Shown: positions 17,280-25,354 of the stretch, piece after piece
Position numbering within the stretch: position 1 is the stretch's first letter
How the letters are laid out: each line of letters opens with the position of its first letter
Source of the DNA: Anaerotruncus massiliensis (ex Togo et al. 2026)
GTDB taxonomy: Bacteria > Bacillota > Clostridia > Oscillospirales > Ruminococcaceae
Assembly (NCBI RefSeq): GCF_900199635.1
Contig: NZ_LT962687.1
Coordinates: 2,294,541 to 2,358,540, forward strand
Reading direction: 5' to 3'
DNA: 64,000 nt
Program-made: the position numbers and the translations under genes
Notes under the pieces: model-generated
What the model was told of the DNA's origin: nothing
Seen by the model: the letters and a program-made list of their open reading frames with translations, nothing else
The model's database searches: none

Positions 17280-18056
17280 ATGTATGCATCCGAACGGGAA
17301 GAACGCATCCTGGACTACCTCGGGACGCACGGGGTCACGCCGACCGCCGTGCTGCAGGAGGTGACCGGCTCCTCGATCGCGACCGTCCGCAGGGACCTGA
17401 ACGCGTTGAGCAGCCGCGGGCTGATCGTCAAGACCCACGGCGCGGCCCGGCTCAACCGGGACCGGCCCGCCGCCGAACGCCCCACGGACGACGGGCGGGA
17501 GGAGGACCCCTTCTACGGCGAAAAGGACCGGATCGCGCAAACCGCCGCGCGCCTGGTCGAAGACGGCGACGTGATCTTCATCGGCGCGGGTAAGACCTGC
17601 ACCCTCCTGGCCCGCTATATCCGCGGCAAAAAGGGGCTCACCGTGGTGACCTCCAACATCGACGCGGTCGTCGAGCTGTCCAGATCGCAGGGACTTTCGA
17701 TGATCCTGCTGGGCGGCGACGTGCATGTGGGGAGCAACTACATCGAAACGCTCGACGAATACACGATCGAATCCCTCCGGCGGCTCTATTTTGACAAGGT
17801 CTTCCTGACGGTGAACGGCGTCGACCTTGAATACGGCTACTCGATCAACAGCCGCCTTCAGCCGCCCCTCTACCGCCACCTGCTGGACAACTCCAGGGAC
17901 TTTTACCTGCTGGCAGACCGCCACAAGTTCGGCAAGCGCGCCTTCGCCTACTTCTGCGCGATCGACCGGATCGCCAACGTCGTCACCAACCCGGAGACCG
18001 ACGGCAGGTACCTCGCCTTCTACCGCAGTTCCGGCGTCAACGTCTATACCGGCTGA
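17280..18056 (+). CDS. DeoR/GlpR-family transcriptional regulator
   Basis: The second ATG (17280, MYASEREERILDYL) is preferred to the in-frame ATG at 17259, because the promoter puts transcription start near 17251, leaving no leader for the first. This gives 258 residues. The N-terminal winged helix (about 4-58) includes SIATVRRDLNALSSRG and the C-terminal half is a DeoR sensor domain (GDVIFIGAGKT, VTSNIDAV, ILLGGDVH). Family knowledge: usually a repressor released by a sugar phosphate. Immediately upstream of deoC, so the ligand may be deoxyribose-5-phosphate or a related metabolite. Confidence 0.9.
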   Translation: MYASEREERILDYLGTHGVTPTAVLQEVTGSSIATVRRDLNALSSRGLIVKTHGAARLNRDRPAAERPTDDGREEDPFYGEKDRIAQTAARLVEDGDVIFIGAGKTCTLLARYIRGKKGLTVVTSNIDAVVELSRSQGLSMILLGGDVHVGSNYIETLDEYTIESLRRLYFDKVFLTVNGVDLEYGYSINSRLQPPLYRHLLDNSRDFYLLADRHKFGKRAFAYFCAIDRIANVVTNPETDGRYLAFYRSSGVNVYTG

Positions 18057-18091
18057 GCTCGCTCGCCGATTCAAAAAAACGGAGGTTTATC

Positions 18092-18736
18092 ATGGAGAAA
18101 CAGGAAATCTACAGCCACGTCGACCACACCCAGCTCAAAGCCGTCTCCACCTGGCAGGATATCCACAAGCTCTGCGAGGAGGCGCTCGCGCACCACACCG
18201 CCTCGGTCTGCATCCCGCCCTCCTATGTCGCGCGGGCGCACGAGCATTTCCCCGCGCTCAACATCTGCACCGTCATCGGGTTCCCGCTCGGATACAACAC
18301 CACCGCCGTCAAGGTCTTCGAGGCCGAGCAGGCCATCGCCGAGGGCGCCGGCGAGGTGGACATGGTGGTCAACCTGGGCGACGTGAAAAACGGCGATTAC
18401 GACAAGGTCCTCGCGGAGATCGCCGCGCTGCGGCGGGCGGCCGGGGATAAGGTCCTCAAGGTGATCGTCGAGACCTGCTACCTCACCGAGGAGGAAAAAA
18501 TCCGCCTCTGCGAGCTCGTCACAGAGGCGGGCGCGGACTACATCAAAACGTCCACCGGCTTCGGCACCGGCGGCGCGACCCTTCCCGACGTCCTCCTCTT
18601 CCGCGAGCACATCGGGCCCCGGGTAAAGATCAAGGCGTCGGGCGGCATCCGCACCGAGGCCGACCTGCGCCTCTTCCTGGAGAACGGTTGCGACCGGCTG
18701 GGCGCCAGCGCGGCGGTCACCGCCCTCGGCGACTGA
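18092..18736 (+). CDS. deoC: deoxyribose-phosphate aldolase
   Basis: 214 residues, the normal short bacterial form. It cleaves 2-deoxyribose-5-phosphate to glyceraldehyde-3-phosphate and acetaldehyde in nucleoside catabolism. The Schiff-base lysine is Lys152 in DYIKTSTGFG; the second active-site lysine is Lys181 in VKIKASGGIR; the proton-shuttling Asp is Asp91 in EVDMVVN. ACGGAGG lies 6 nt before the ATG. It is 35 nt after the DeoR-type gene and ends at a shared terminator. Confidence 0.96.
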   Translation: MEKQEIYSHVDHTQLKAVSTWQDIHKLCEEALAHHTASVCIPPSYVARAHEHFPALNICTVIGFPLGYNTTAVKVFEAEQAIAEGAGEVDMVVNLGDVKNGDYDKVLAEIAALRRAAGDKVLKVIVETCYLTEEEKIRLCELVTEAGADYIKTSTGFGTGGATLPDVLLFREHIGPRVKIKASGGIRTEADLRLFLENGCDRLGASAAVTALGD

Positions 18737-18755
18737 ATTCATTTTATACAGCATC

Positions 18756-18794
18756 AAAAAAGCGGCTCCGCAGGATTCTGCGGAGCCGCTTTTT
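18756..18794. terminator. bidirectional terminator between deoC and the catabolic island
   Basis: A 13-bp stem (18761-18773 with 18778-18790) is flanked by A6 on the left and T4-T5 on the right, so it can stop the deoC transcript and the converging minus-strand island. Confidence 0.9.
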
Positions 18795-18814
18795 ATGGGG
18801 AGACGACGGAAATG

Positions 18815-19759
18815 TCAGAGCAGGAAGAGCGGCTCTTCGCCGCGGCCGATCCGCTGCGCGTTTTCCAGGCTGAACTTGTAGACGCGGTAGTAGTTGTCGT
18901 AGGTCGCCGCGCCGATGTGCGGCGTTGTGATGAGGTTGAGCCCCTCGTCCAGCCCGAAGATCGGGTCGTCCGGCTCGAACACGTCGAACGCCGCGCCCCA
19001 GATCTTCTTTTCCCGGAGCGCCTCGAGCAGGGCCGTCTCGTCCACGATCTGGCTTCTCGCCGTGTTGATCAGGATGGCGGAATCCTTCATGCGCGCAAAC
19101 TGCTCCCGGCCGATCATGCCGCGGGTGCTGTCCAGAAGCGGCGCGTGGATCGTGATGACGTCCGCCGAGGCAATCAGCTCGTCGAAGGGCACGTATTCGC
19201 ATCCCAGCTTCTCCTCTTCCTCCGGGGGCATCCGGAAGACGTCGCTGTAGATGACGCGGGTGCCGAACGCCTTCACCCGCTTGATGACCTCGCGGCCGAT
19301 CGTGCCGCCGCCGATCACGCCGACCGTCTTGCCGAGCAGCTCATAGCTGTCGTGCCGGTAGGTCCAGGTGTGCCACTCGCCCTTTTTGCCCAGCGGGTCG
19401 AGGGTGATGATGCGGCGGTAGAGCGCCAGCATATCCAGCACCGCGAGCTCCGCCACCGAGGAGGCGTTGAAGCCCTTGCAGATCGAGATGGGGATGCCCT
19501 TCTCCTTCGCGTAGGCGACGTCGACCATGTCGACGCCCACGCCGGTGCGCTGGATGAGGCGGAGGTTGGGGGCCTGGTCGATGATCTCCTTCGTCGTGCG
19601 GAAGGTGGTGACGAAAAAGCAGTCGGCGTCCTCGGGCGTTCCCTTTTCCCCGATGGTGGGGTTTAAAAACCGCAGCGTCACGTCGGGCGGGCACATGTCC
19701 AGGATCATCCGCTCCATGTGCTCGTTGAGCTTATCGAGATAGAGTACTCTTGTGTTCAC
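18815..19759 (-). CDS. D-2-hydroxyacid dehydrogenase (NAD-dependent, SerA-like)
   Basis: 314 residues from a GTG start (19759) with GTGGAGG 8 nt upstream. The NAD-binding fold has VGVIGGGTIGREV. The catalytic residues of the family are recognisable: Arg in INTARSQIVDE, Glu in DVFEPDDP and His in TTPHIGA. Family knowledge: interconverts a 2-oxoacid and a (R)-2-hydroxyacid. It is the last gene of the island, 22 nt after an RraA-type gene. Because RraA enzymes can release pyruvate or other 2-oxoacids, this enzyme may reduce or form the corresponding hydroxyacid. The substrate is unknown. Confidence 0.9.
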   Translation of the reverse strand: MNTRVLYLDKLNEHMERMILDMCPPDVTLRFLNPTIGEKGTPEDADCFFVTTFRTTKEIIDQAPNLRLIQRTGVGVDMVDVAYAKEKGIPISICKGFNASSVAELAVLDMLALYRRIITLDPLGKKGEWHTWTYRHDSYELLGKTVGVIGGGTIGREVIKRVKAFGTRVIYSDVFRMPPEEEEKLGCEYVPFDELIASADVITIHAPLLDSTRGMIGREQFARMKDSAILINTARSQIVDETALLEALREKKIWGAAFDVFEPDDPIFGLDEGLNLITTPHIGAATYDNYYRVYKFSLENAQRIGRGEEPLFLL

Positions 19760-19781
19760 GGAAAAACCTCCACAATTTTAT

Positions 19782-20450
19782 TTACGCCTCTTTGGTCTGG
19801 AGATGGTGGTACCCCATGCGCGCCCGGGCCTCCCGCAGGGGGATACCCTCCTTCAGCGCCTGGCGGATGCGCTCCTCCTTCTCCTCGATCTCCCGCGCGA
19901 TGGCGAGCACCTGCTCCGCGCGGTCGAAGGGGACGGCGAGGGCACCCGTCTCGTCCCCGAAGATCAGATCCCCCGGGCAGACCTTGATTCCCGCCACGGT
20001 GACCGGCTCGTTGACCGCGGCGACCTCCACCCGGTCCTTGCCGGTGACCATGTAGTAGCCCATCGTGAAGATGGGGTACCGGATCGCGCGCACGTCCTTG
20101 ACATCCCGGCAGACGCCGTAGATCAGCGTCCCGGCGATCTCCTTCATCGAGGCGGCCATCGCCATGATGTCCCCCCAGACGGTGCAGTAGTCGCGGCCGC
20201 CGTTGTCGAGCACGCAGACCTGCCCCGGCTCCACGTCGTCCAGGAAGTCGCCCACCGTTCCCTTGACCTCCCCGCAGGGGACGTAACGGACGGTGAACGC
20301 CTGGCCGCACATGACCACGCCCGGCGTGACCGGTTTGATCCCATAGAGCCCGCCCGGGATGCCCAGGCGGTCCAGCGCGTCCGAAATGCTGGTGGAATCC
20401 AGCTTCTTGTAGGCTTCAATGACGGCCGGGTCGAGTTTCGGTATTTGCAT
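19782..20450 (-). CDS. RraA-family aldolase/decarboxylase-like protein 1
   Basis: 222 residues. Matches the RraA/HMG-CHA aldolase family: STSISDALDRLGIPG near the start, the Gly-rich DNGGRDYCTVWGDIMA, the Arg-Asp motif GVCRDVKDV, and PGDLIFGDETGALAVP. Family knowledge: members include 4-hydroxy-4-methyl-2-oxoglutarate aldolase and oxaloacetate decarboxylase activity, using a divalent metal bound by the Arg-Asp region; others are only annotated by similarity. A second RraA-like gene lies directly upstream and a third at 34797, so the island has three. Confidence 0.87.
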   Translation of the reverse strand: MQIPKLDPAVIEAYKKLDSTSISDALDRLGIPGGLYGIKPVTPGVVMCGQAFTVRYVPCGEVKGTVGDFLDDVEPGQVCVLDNGGRDYCTVWGDIMAMAASMKEIAGTLIYGVCRDVKDVRAIRYPIFTMGYYMVTGKDRVEVAAVNEPVTVAGIKVCPGDLIFGDETGALAVPFDRAEQVLAIAREIEEKEERIRQALKEGIPLREARARMGYHHLQTKEA

Positions 20451-20488
20451 ATGCGAACGCCCCTCTCAAATTCTCTTCATCCAGCTGA

Positions 20489-21157
20489 TCATTTCAGCAT
20501 GTTCTCATAGTTGTATTTTTTGTCGACTTCCATCATCGACATGCCCGACTTGATGTCGCGGCACATGGCCTCCTCCTTCTCGAGCAGCGTCTCCGCCTTG
20601 GCGACCACGTCCTCCAGCCGCTCCTGCGGGATGAAGACCACGCCGGTGATGTCGCCCATGACGATATCGCCGGGGCGGACCTGCACGCCGTGGAAGGAGA
20701 CCATCACGTTGGTCGCCTCCTCCATCACGCGGCCGCGGGCGGTCGCGCAGATGGTGGCGCGCGCGTAGACCGGGAAGCCCATCTCGATGCACTCGTCGAG
20801 GTCGCGGCAGGCGCCGTCGATGACCACGCCGGACACGCCCTTATATTTGGCGCCCGTGCTCAGCACGCCGCCCCAGCAGTTGACGTCGATGCGCCCGCCG
20901 TTGTCGATGACGATGACGTCGCCCTCCTTGGCGACCTCGATCGCGTTGACTCCCATGTGGGTGGTCGACTTGGTGAGCCCCGCGGCGACCACCTTCATCG
21001 TGACGGCCTCGCCGATGATCTTTTCGCAGCCCTCGTACATCTTGTTGACGCCGTAGGTCGAGCCCTTGAGCCCGAGCGCGTCGAGCGCGTCGGAGACGTT
21101 GGTCGTCGAAAGCCTGTCAAGCCGCTCCCGCAGCTCCTTGGTCAATTTTCCCATCAT
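20489..21157 (-). CDS. RraA-family aldolase/decarboxylase-like protein 2
   Basis: 222 residues from the ATG at 21157, chosen because AAAGGAG lies 6-7 nt upstream; an earlier ATG at 21175 overlaps that site. Family motifs are TTNVSDALDALGLKG, VIDNGGRIDVNCWGG, VIDGACRDLDE and PGDIVMGDITGVVFIP. It diverges clearly from copy 1 (for example NCWGG versus VWGDI), so the two probably act on different substrates or form a hetero-oligomer. It sits between the isochorismatase-type hydrolase and copy 1. Confidence 0.87.
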   Translation of the reverse strand: MMGKLTKELRERLDRLSTTNVSDALDALGLKGSTYGVNKMYEGCEKIIGEAVTMKVVAAGLTKSTTHMGVNAIEVAKEGDVIVIDNGGRIDVNCWGGVLSTGAKYKGVSGVVIDGACRDLDECIEMGFPVYARATICATARGRVMEEATNVMVSFHGVQVRPGDIVMGDITGVVFIPQERLEDVVAKAETLLEKEEAMCRDIKSGMSMMEVDKKYNYENMLK

Positions 21158-21191
21158 ACATCGCTCCTTTATCATTTTGCGGGGGCGCGGA

Positions 21192-21827
21192 TCACCGGAT
21201 CCGGCACTCGTCCCCCGGCTCCAGAGTATCCATCGCCGCGATCAGCTCCTCCGACGTGCACACCGTCGCGAAGTGGGTCTCGAAGTCCCACAGCTGGGAC
21301 TCCTGCTCCCGCTCGCTCGTGGCGCGCACGCAGTCCTTCGGCACGAACACCTCGTAGTCGAGCTGGAAGGCGTCGGCCACCGTGCCGCGCACGCAGATGT
21401 TGGTCACCGCGCCGCCGACGATCACCTTTTCACAGCCCATGTCCCGCAGCGTGAGGTCGAGGTCGGTCTGGAAGAAGCCGCTGTAGCGGCGCTTGTTGAC
21501 CACATAGTCCTCCGGCAGGATGGGCAGCTCGTCGATCTGCTCGGCGCCCCAGGTGCCCTCATAGCAGGTGCCGACCCGCTTTTCCGTCACCTTGTCGTAT
21601 TTGTCCATCCGGTATTTCTGGCAGATCCACACGATGGGGATCTTGTGCGCGCGGGCGGCGGCGACCAGCCGCTGGATCGGCTCCACGATCAGGTAGCCGT
21701 CCTCCAGCACCATGCGGCCGCCCGGCTTGCAGAAGTCGTTCATCATATCCACGATCAGCACCGCGCTCTTTTTGAGGTCGAGGGCCTTTTCGCGGTTGGT
21801 ATAGTAGTCGCTGAAGCCTTTTCCCAT
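21192..21827 (-). CDS. isochorismatase-type cysteine hydrolase (amidase-like)
   Basis: 211 residues with the catalytic triad of the isochorismatase-like hydrolases: Asp27 in VLIVDMMNDF, Lys112 in NKRRYSGF and Cys145 in GAVTNICVRGT. Family knowledge: Cys-based members are nicotinamidases, N-carbamoylsarcosine, ureidoacrylate or biuret amidohydrolases and related amidases. Specificity cannot be assigned from sequence. Placed 13 nt after the enamidase-like gene, so removal of an amide nitrogen in the same pathway is likely. GGAGG precedes the ATG. A nicotinamidase-like role is possible but unproven. Confidence 0.88.
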   Translation of the reverse strand: MGKGFSDYYTNREKALDLKKSAVLIVDMMNDFCKPGGRMVLEDGYLIVEPIQRLVAAARAHKIPIVWICQKYRMDKYDKVTEKRVGTCYEGTWGAEQIDELPILPEDYVVNKRRYSGFFQTDLDLTLRDMGCEKVIVGGAVTNICVRGTVADAFQLDYEVFVPKDCVRATSEREQESQLWDFETHFATVCTSEELIAAMDTLEPGDECRIR

Positions 21828-21840
21828 CTGTCCGTCCTCC

Positions 21841-23016
21841 TCAGGCGTCGTTTTGGCCAGCCGGCCGGGGCGTCCGGTTTCCCGGCGGGGTGTTGCGGCT
21901 CTTGACCACCGCGACCCTTCCGTTGATGATCACATAGGTCACGCCGGGGATGTCCCCCGCCTCGATCGCGCCGAGGGCGGTGTCCGCGACCGAGCCGATC
22001 GGCGCGTCGAGACAGACGAGGTCCGCCTCCCGGCCGGGCGCGATCACGCCGGTGTTGAGCCCGAAGACGCGGGCGGTGTTGCCCGTCGCCATCGCGACGG
22101 CGACCGCCGGGGGCACGCCGCAGACGCTGCTGGCGTAGCAGACGTTGCGGAGGATGCCCAGCGGGATCATGCCGGTGCCGGAGGGCGCGTCGTTCCCGAA
22201 GATGACGCGGCCCCACTGGCCGAGCTTCCCCGCCGTCTCGAGGATGAAGTTGGTCATGCGGTAGTTGCCGCACTGGACGATCTCGACCGCCGCGTCGCTC
22301 TCCCGGATGATCCGCTCCGCCTCCGCCGTGGAGATCGAGGTGGGGCCGCCGTTGCAGTGGGAGGCGACCGTCGGCCCGGTGCGGATGACGTCGTCGGCGC
22401 TCACCGGCGAGCTGCCGGGGATCGAGGTGCCGCCCGTGTGCATCGCGACCCTGAAGCCGTACCTCTTGGCGATCTCGACGAGGGGGGCCGCGTCGGCCGG
22501 GGATTTGACCGAGCCGAGCCCGATCTCCCCGACGAGCCACACCCCCTCGCGCGCCATCTCGGCGAAGTCCGCTTCCACGAGTCCCTGCTCCAGAATCAGC
22601 GCGCCGCCGTGAATCTTCGCGCCCAGCGGCGACTGGTTCCGGAAGCACTTGGAGAGGAAGATCGCCTGCGCCTTCGCACCGGCGGCGTCCTTCGGCCGTC
22701 CGGGGAAGTGGGGCTCCCCCGCCGAAATCATCGTCGTGACCCCGCCGTGCACCTCGCTTTCGAGGAAGTCCGCCGCCTTCTGGCGGAAGGTATAGTCCCC
22801 CACGCAGGGGTGGCAGTGGGAATCGATCAGCCCGGGGGCCACCGTGACCCCCATCGCGTCGAGCACCTGCGCGTCCGGGTAGCGGGAGAGCAGCTCCGCG
22901 CCGCCTACCGCGTCGATCAGCCCGCCGCGGATGGCGACGGTGTCGCAGTCGAGGACCGGGTGCTCCCAGTCGCCGCTTACGAGGGTACCGATGTTGGTGA
23001 TAATCAGATCAGGCAT
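21841..23016 (-). CDS. ena: enamidase-like amidohydrolase (6-oxo-tetrahydronicotinate hydrolase family)
   Basis: 391 residues, amidohydrolase superfamily. Probable metal ligands are His67 and His69 (DSHCHP), Glu164 (VGEIGLG), His193 (MHTGG), His220 (SHCNGG) and Asp276 (GNDAPSGTG). The blocks HGGVTTMISAG, PHFPGRPKDAAG, IPLGILRN and LNTGVIAPGREADL agree with the enamidase of Eubacterium barkeri as I remember it, more closely than with dihydroorotases or hydantoinases. That enzyme hydrolyses 6-oxo-1,4,5,6-tetrahydronicotinate to 2-formylglutarate and ammonia. GGAGG lies 8 nt before the ATG. Embedded in the island between DUF1185 and isochorismatase-type genes. The exact substrate is inferred. 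Confidence 0.8.
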   Translation of the reverse strand: MPDLIITNIGTLVSGDWEHPVLDCDTVAIRGGLIDAVGGAELLSRYPDAQVLDAMGVTVAPGLIDSHCHPCVGDYTFRQKAADFLESEVHGGVTTMISAGEPHFPGRPKDAAGAKAQAIFLSKCFRNQSPLGAKIHGGALILEQGLVEADFAEMAREGVWLVGEIGLGSVKSPADAAPLVEIAKRYGFRVAMHTGGTSIPGSSPVSADDVIRTGPTVASHCNGGPTSISTAEAERIIRESDAAVEIVQCGNYRMTNFILETAGKLGQWGRVIFGNDAPSGTGMIPLGILRNVCYASSVCGVPPAVAVAMATGNTARVFGLNTGVIAPGREADLVCLDAPIGSVADTALGAIEAGDIPGVTYVIINGRVAVVKSRNTPPGNRTPRPAGQNDA

Positions 23017-23029
23017 CTCACATTCCTCC

Positions 23030-23614
23030 TCAGCTCACGCCGTCCGCGCCCTTGACCTGGTCGAGCAGCAGGCCGCCCACGCGCGGGAAGGGGCGGGAGC
23101 CGGTGGTCAGGCAGAGCACCACCATGATTTCATCGGGCCTTGGGCCGTCCGCGACGGAGACCTCCATCGCGTCGTAGTGGGTCCGCACCTTGACGGCCCG
23201 CTTGCTGTGCAGCGGCACGTCGACCGAGCAGCCCGCGGGACCCGCCTTTTCGGTCGAGGGGATGATCGAGAGGGTGTCCCGGAGCGCCTCCCGCACCGGC
23301 CCGTCGAAGGCGATGTGGAGGAGCGCCGAGCCGTGCTCCTGCTCCCCCGCGAGCCCCGTCACCACGGCCTTGCCGTAGCTCTGGATCTCCTCCGGACCCA
23401 CGCCGAGCGCCTCGAGGGCGTTTTCGACCAGCAGCCTTCCGAGCCATTCGCCGTATTCGCCGTAGAGGGAGAGGTCCTCCACCCGCTTCCCCGCGAAGAG
23501 GTTCTCCACGATCGCCACCGAGGCGCATTTGCGCAGCGGCACGGGCAGGGGCCTGCCGATCTCCGCGCGGATCTCGTCGATGATTACAACTTCCTTGCGC
23601 ACATATGGTTTCAT
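23030..23614 (-). CDS. DUF1185 / AA_synth family protein 1
   Basis: 194 residues from the ATG at 23614 (MKPYVRKEVV). The family is recognised from the block PLRKCASVAIVENLFAG, the EYGEWLG helix, SYGKAVVTGLAGEQEHGSAL and VRTHYDAM. PF06684 proteins have a chorismate-mutase-like fold and were suggested to act in amino-acid metabolism; no reaction is established to my knowledge. It is paralogous to the next gene upstream (23635-24225), which shares PLRKCA, EYGE-LG, GEHEHAAAL and RSHYDA. The conserved Cys and His in both could be functional. Position just before the enamidase-like gene suggests a pathway role. Confidence 0.83.
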   Translation of the reverse strand: MKPYVRKEVVIIDEIRAEIGRPLPVPLRKCASVAIVENLFAGKRVEDLSLYGEYGEWLGRLLVENALEALGVGPEEIQSYGKAVVTGLAGEQEHGSALLHIAFDGPVREALRDTLSIIPSTEKAGPAGCSVDVPLHSKRAVKVRTHYDAMEVSVADGPRPDEIMVVLCLTTGSRPFPRVGGLLLDQVKGADGVS

Positions 23615-23634
23615 CCGATCACGCCCTTTCCGCT

Positions 23635-24225
23635 CTAATCGAGCCCATTCTGTCCCTTGATCCCTTCCGCCGAAACGCCGCCGATGCGCGCGTGGGGCCT
23701 GCCGCCCGTCGTGAACGCGACGGCGACGACGACCTCGTCGGCGTGGGGCGCGTCGGGGATGCGGATGGTGATCGCGTCGTAGTGGGAGCGCACGAGCATC
23801 GCGTCCTTGTGGAGCAGCGGCACGTCGAGCGTCGCGCCCGGGGCCGCGATCTTCTTGGCCGACGGGATGACCGCCTTGCCCGCCCCAAGGTAGGCGCGCA
23901 TCGGCGCGCCCAGGCGCGGGTGCATCAGCGCGGCGGCGTGCTCGTGCTCGCCGTCCAGCCCGACGATGCACGCCTTGCCGAAGCTGTGGACCTCCGACGG
24001 GTCAATCCCCATCGCCTCCACCGCCTTTTGGGTCAGATAACCGCCCAGGTATTCCCCGTACTCCATGAGCAGGGTCAAATCCTCCTGGTAGGCCCCCGCG
24101 TAGGGATTTTTGATGACCGCGGCGGCCGCGCACTTCCTGAGCGGCTTTTCCAGCTCACAGCCTCCCTCGCTGCGGATCGTCTCCCGGAAGACGACAAGTT
24201 TCCTGATGTTGGGTTCCGTTGCCAT
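23635..24225 (-). CDS. DUF1185 / AA_synth family protein 2
   Basis: 196 residues, paralogue of 23030-23614. Shared blocks are KPLRKCAAAAVIKNPYAG, MEYGEYLGGYL, SFGKACIVGLDGEHEHAA, LDVPLLHKDAMLVRSHYDA and a C-terminal VAFTTGGRPHARIGG. AAAGGAGG lies 5 nt before the ATG. Tandem pairs of this family suggest a heteromeric complex, and the 20-nt gap suggests equal expression. The function is unknown; the C-terminal Gly-rich R-P-x-x-R-[VI]-GG block is the most distinctive conserved stretch. Confidence 0.83.
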   Translation of the reverse strand: MATEPNIRKLVVFRETIRSEGGCELEKPLRKCAAAAVIKNPYAGAYQEDLTLLMEYGEYLGGYLTQKAVEAMGIDPSEVHSFGKACIVGLDGEHEHAAALMHPRLGAPMRAYLGAGKAVIPSAKKIAAPGATLDVPLLHKDAMLVRSHYDAITIRIPDAPHADEVVVAVAFTTGGRPHARIGGVSAEGIKGQNGLD

Positions 24226-24258
24226 ACCGAACCTCCTTTTCCGTTTCGGGTCCCGTTC

Positions 24259-25323
24259 TCATCCCCTGCGGGGCGTGATGGCGACCTTGATCACATGGTC
24301 CTCCTGCGCTTCAAACAGCCGGTATCCCTCGAGCGCGTCGTCGAGCGGGATCCGGTGGGTGATGAGCGGGCGGGTGTCGAGCATGCCCGCCTCGATGAGC
24401 GAGAGGGTCTTGGCGCAGGCGTTCGCGTGGACCCCGCCCGTCTTAAAGACGAGGTTCTTGCCGTACATCTCCCGCAGGGGCAGCTTCTGGGGGTCCTCCT
24501 CGTAGTGGGCCACGAGGCAGACCGTCCCGCTGCACCGCGCGAGACGCCACGCCATCTCGAAGGTGTTGCGCCCGCCCGCGACCTCGAAGACCCGGTCGGC
24601 CCCCCGCCCGTCGGTGAGGCCGCGCACGATTTCGAGCGGGTCCTCCCGGAGGGGGTTGATCGTGAGGTCGGCGAGCCCGTGCGCCTTCGCGAACTCGAGC
24701 CGCTCGTCGGACACGTCGATGACGGCGAGCCGCGCCGGGGAATAGAGCCGCGCGCACATCGCCGTGCAGAGCCCGGTGGGTCCCGCGCCGATCACCGCGA
24801 CCGTCTCCGCCGGGCTGATCTCCGCGATCTCCGCGGCCCAGAACCCGGTGGCGAGCACGTCGCCGACGAGCAGCGCCGCCTCGTCCGACACCGCGTCGGG
24901 GATGTGGTTGAGGCCGTTGTCCGCGTAGGGCACACGCACATATTCCGCCTGCCCGCCGTCGATGCGGCAGCCGAGCGCCCAGCCGCCCCCCTCCATCGAG
25001 CAGTTGTTGACGTATCCGCGGCGGCAGAAGAAGCACTCGCCGCAGAAGGTCTCGTTGTTGACGGTCACGCGGTCGCCCTTGTGGAATTTTTCGACCCCGC
25101 TTCCCGTCTCGACGACCTCCCCGACCATCTCATGGCCGAGGATGACCCCCTCCTTCGCCTTCGCGATCATGCCGCGCTTGATGTGGATGTCGCTCGAGCA
25201 GATCGCCGCGAGCGTCACCCGGACGATCGCGTCCTTCGGGTGCAGGATCGCGGGGACCGGGCGGTCCTCCAGGACCACCGAGCCCAGCTCCTTGAAGACG
25301 ACCGCCTTCATGGTGTCTTTCAT
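24259..25323 (-). CDS. zinc-dependent MDR-family alcohol/threonine-type dehydrogenase
   Basis: 354 residues. The catalytic-zinc region is AAICSSDIHIKRG and GHEMVGEVVE; the structural zinc loop is CGECFFCRRGYVNNC; the cofactor fold has VAVIGAGPTGLC followed by VIDVSDERLE, with Asp at the end of beta-2, so NAD is favoured over NADP. Family knowledge: oxidation of secondary alcohols or polyols, reversible. GGGGGAGA precedes the first ATG; a second in-frame ATG lies 4 codons in. Directly downstream of the ABC importer genes, so it may oxidise the imported compound first. Confidence 0.9.
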   Translation of the reverse strand: MKDTMKAVVFKELGSVVLEDRPVPAILHPKDAIVRVTLAAICSSDIHIKRGMIAKAKEGVILGHEMVGEVVETGSGVEKFHKGDRVTVNNETFCGECFFCRRGYVNNCSMEGGGWALGCRIDGGQAEYVRVPYADNGLNHIPDAVSDEAALLVGDVLATGFWAAEIAEISPAETVAVIGAGPTGLCTAMCARLYSPARLAVIDVSDERLEFAKAHGLADLTINPLREDPLEIVRGLTDGRGADRVFEVAGGRNTFEMAWRLARCSGTVCLVAHYEEDPQKLPLREMYGKNLVFKTGGVHANACAKTLSLIEAGMLDTRPLITHRIPLDDALEGYRLFEAQEDHVIKVAITPRRG

Positions 25324-25354
25324 AAAAAATCTCCCCCTTCCGCGTTGTCTGCGG

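Noticed and set aside
21841-23016. Dihydroorotase, hydantoinase or imidazolonepropionase
   Set aside because: The residue blocks around the metal ligands (HGGVTTMISAG, SHCNGGPTS, GNDAPSGTG) fit the enamidase type better. The alternatives are kept as a refutation test in the findings.
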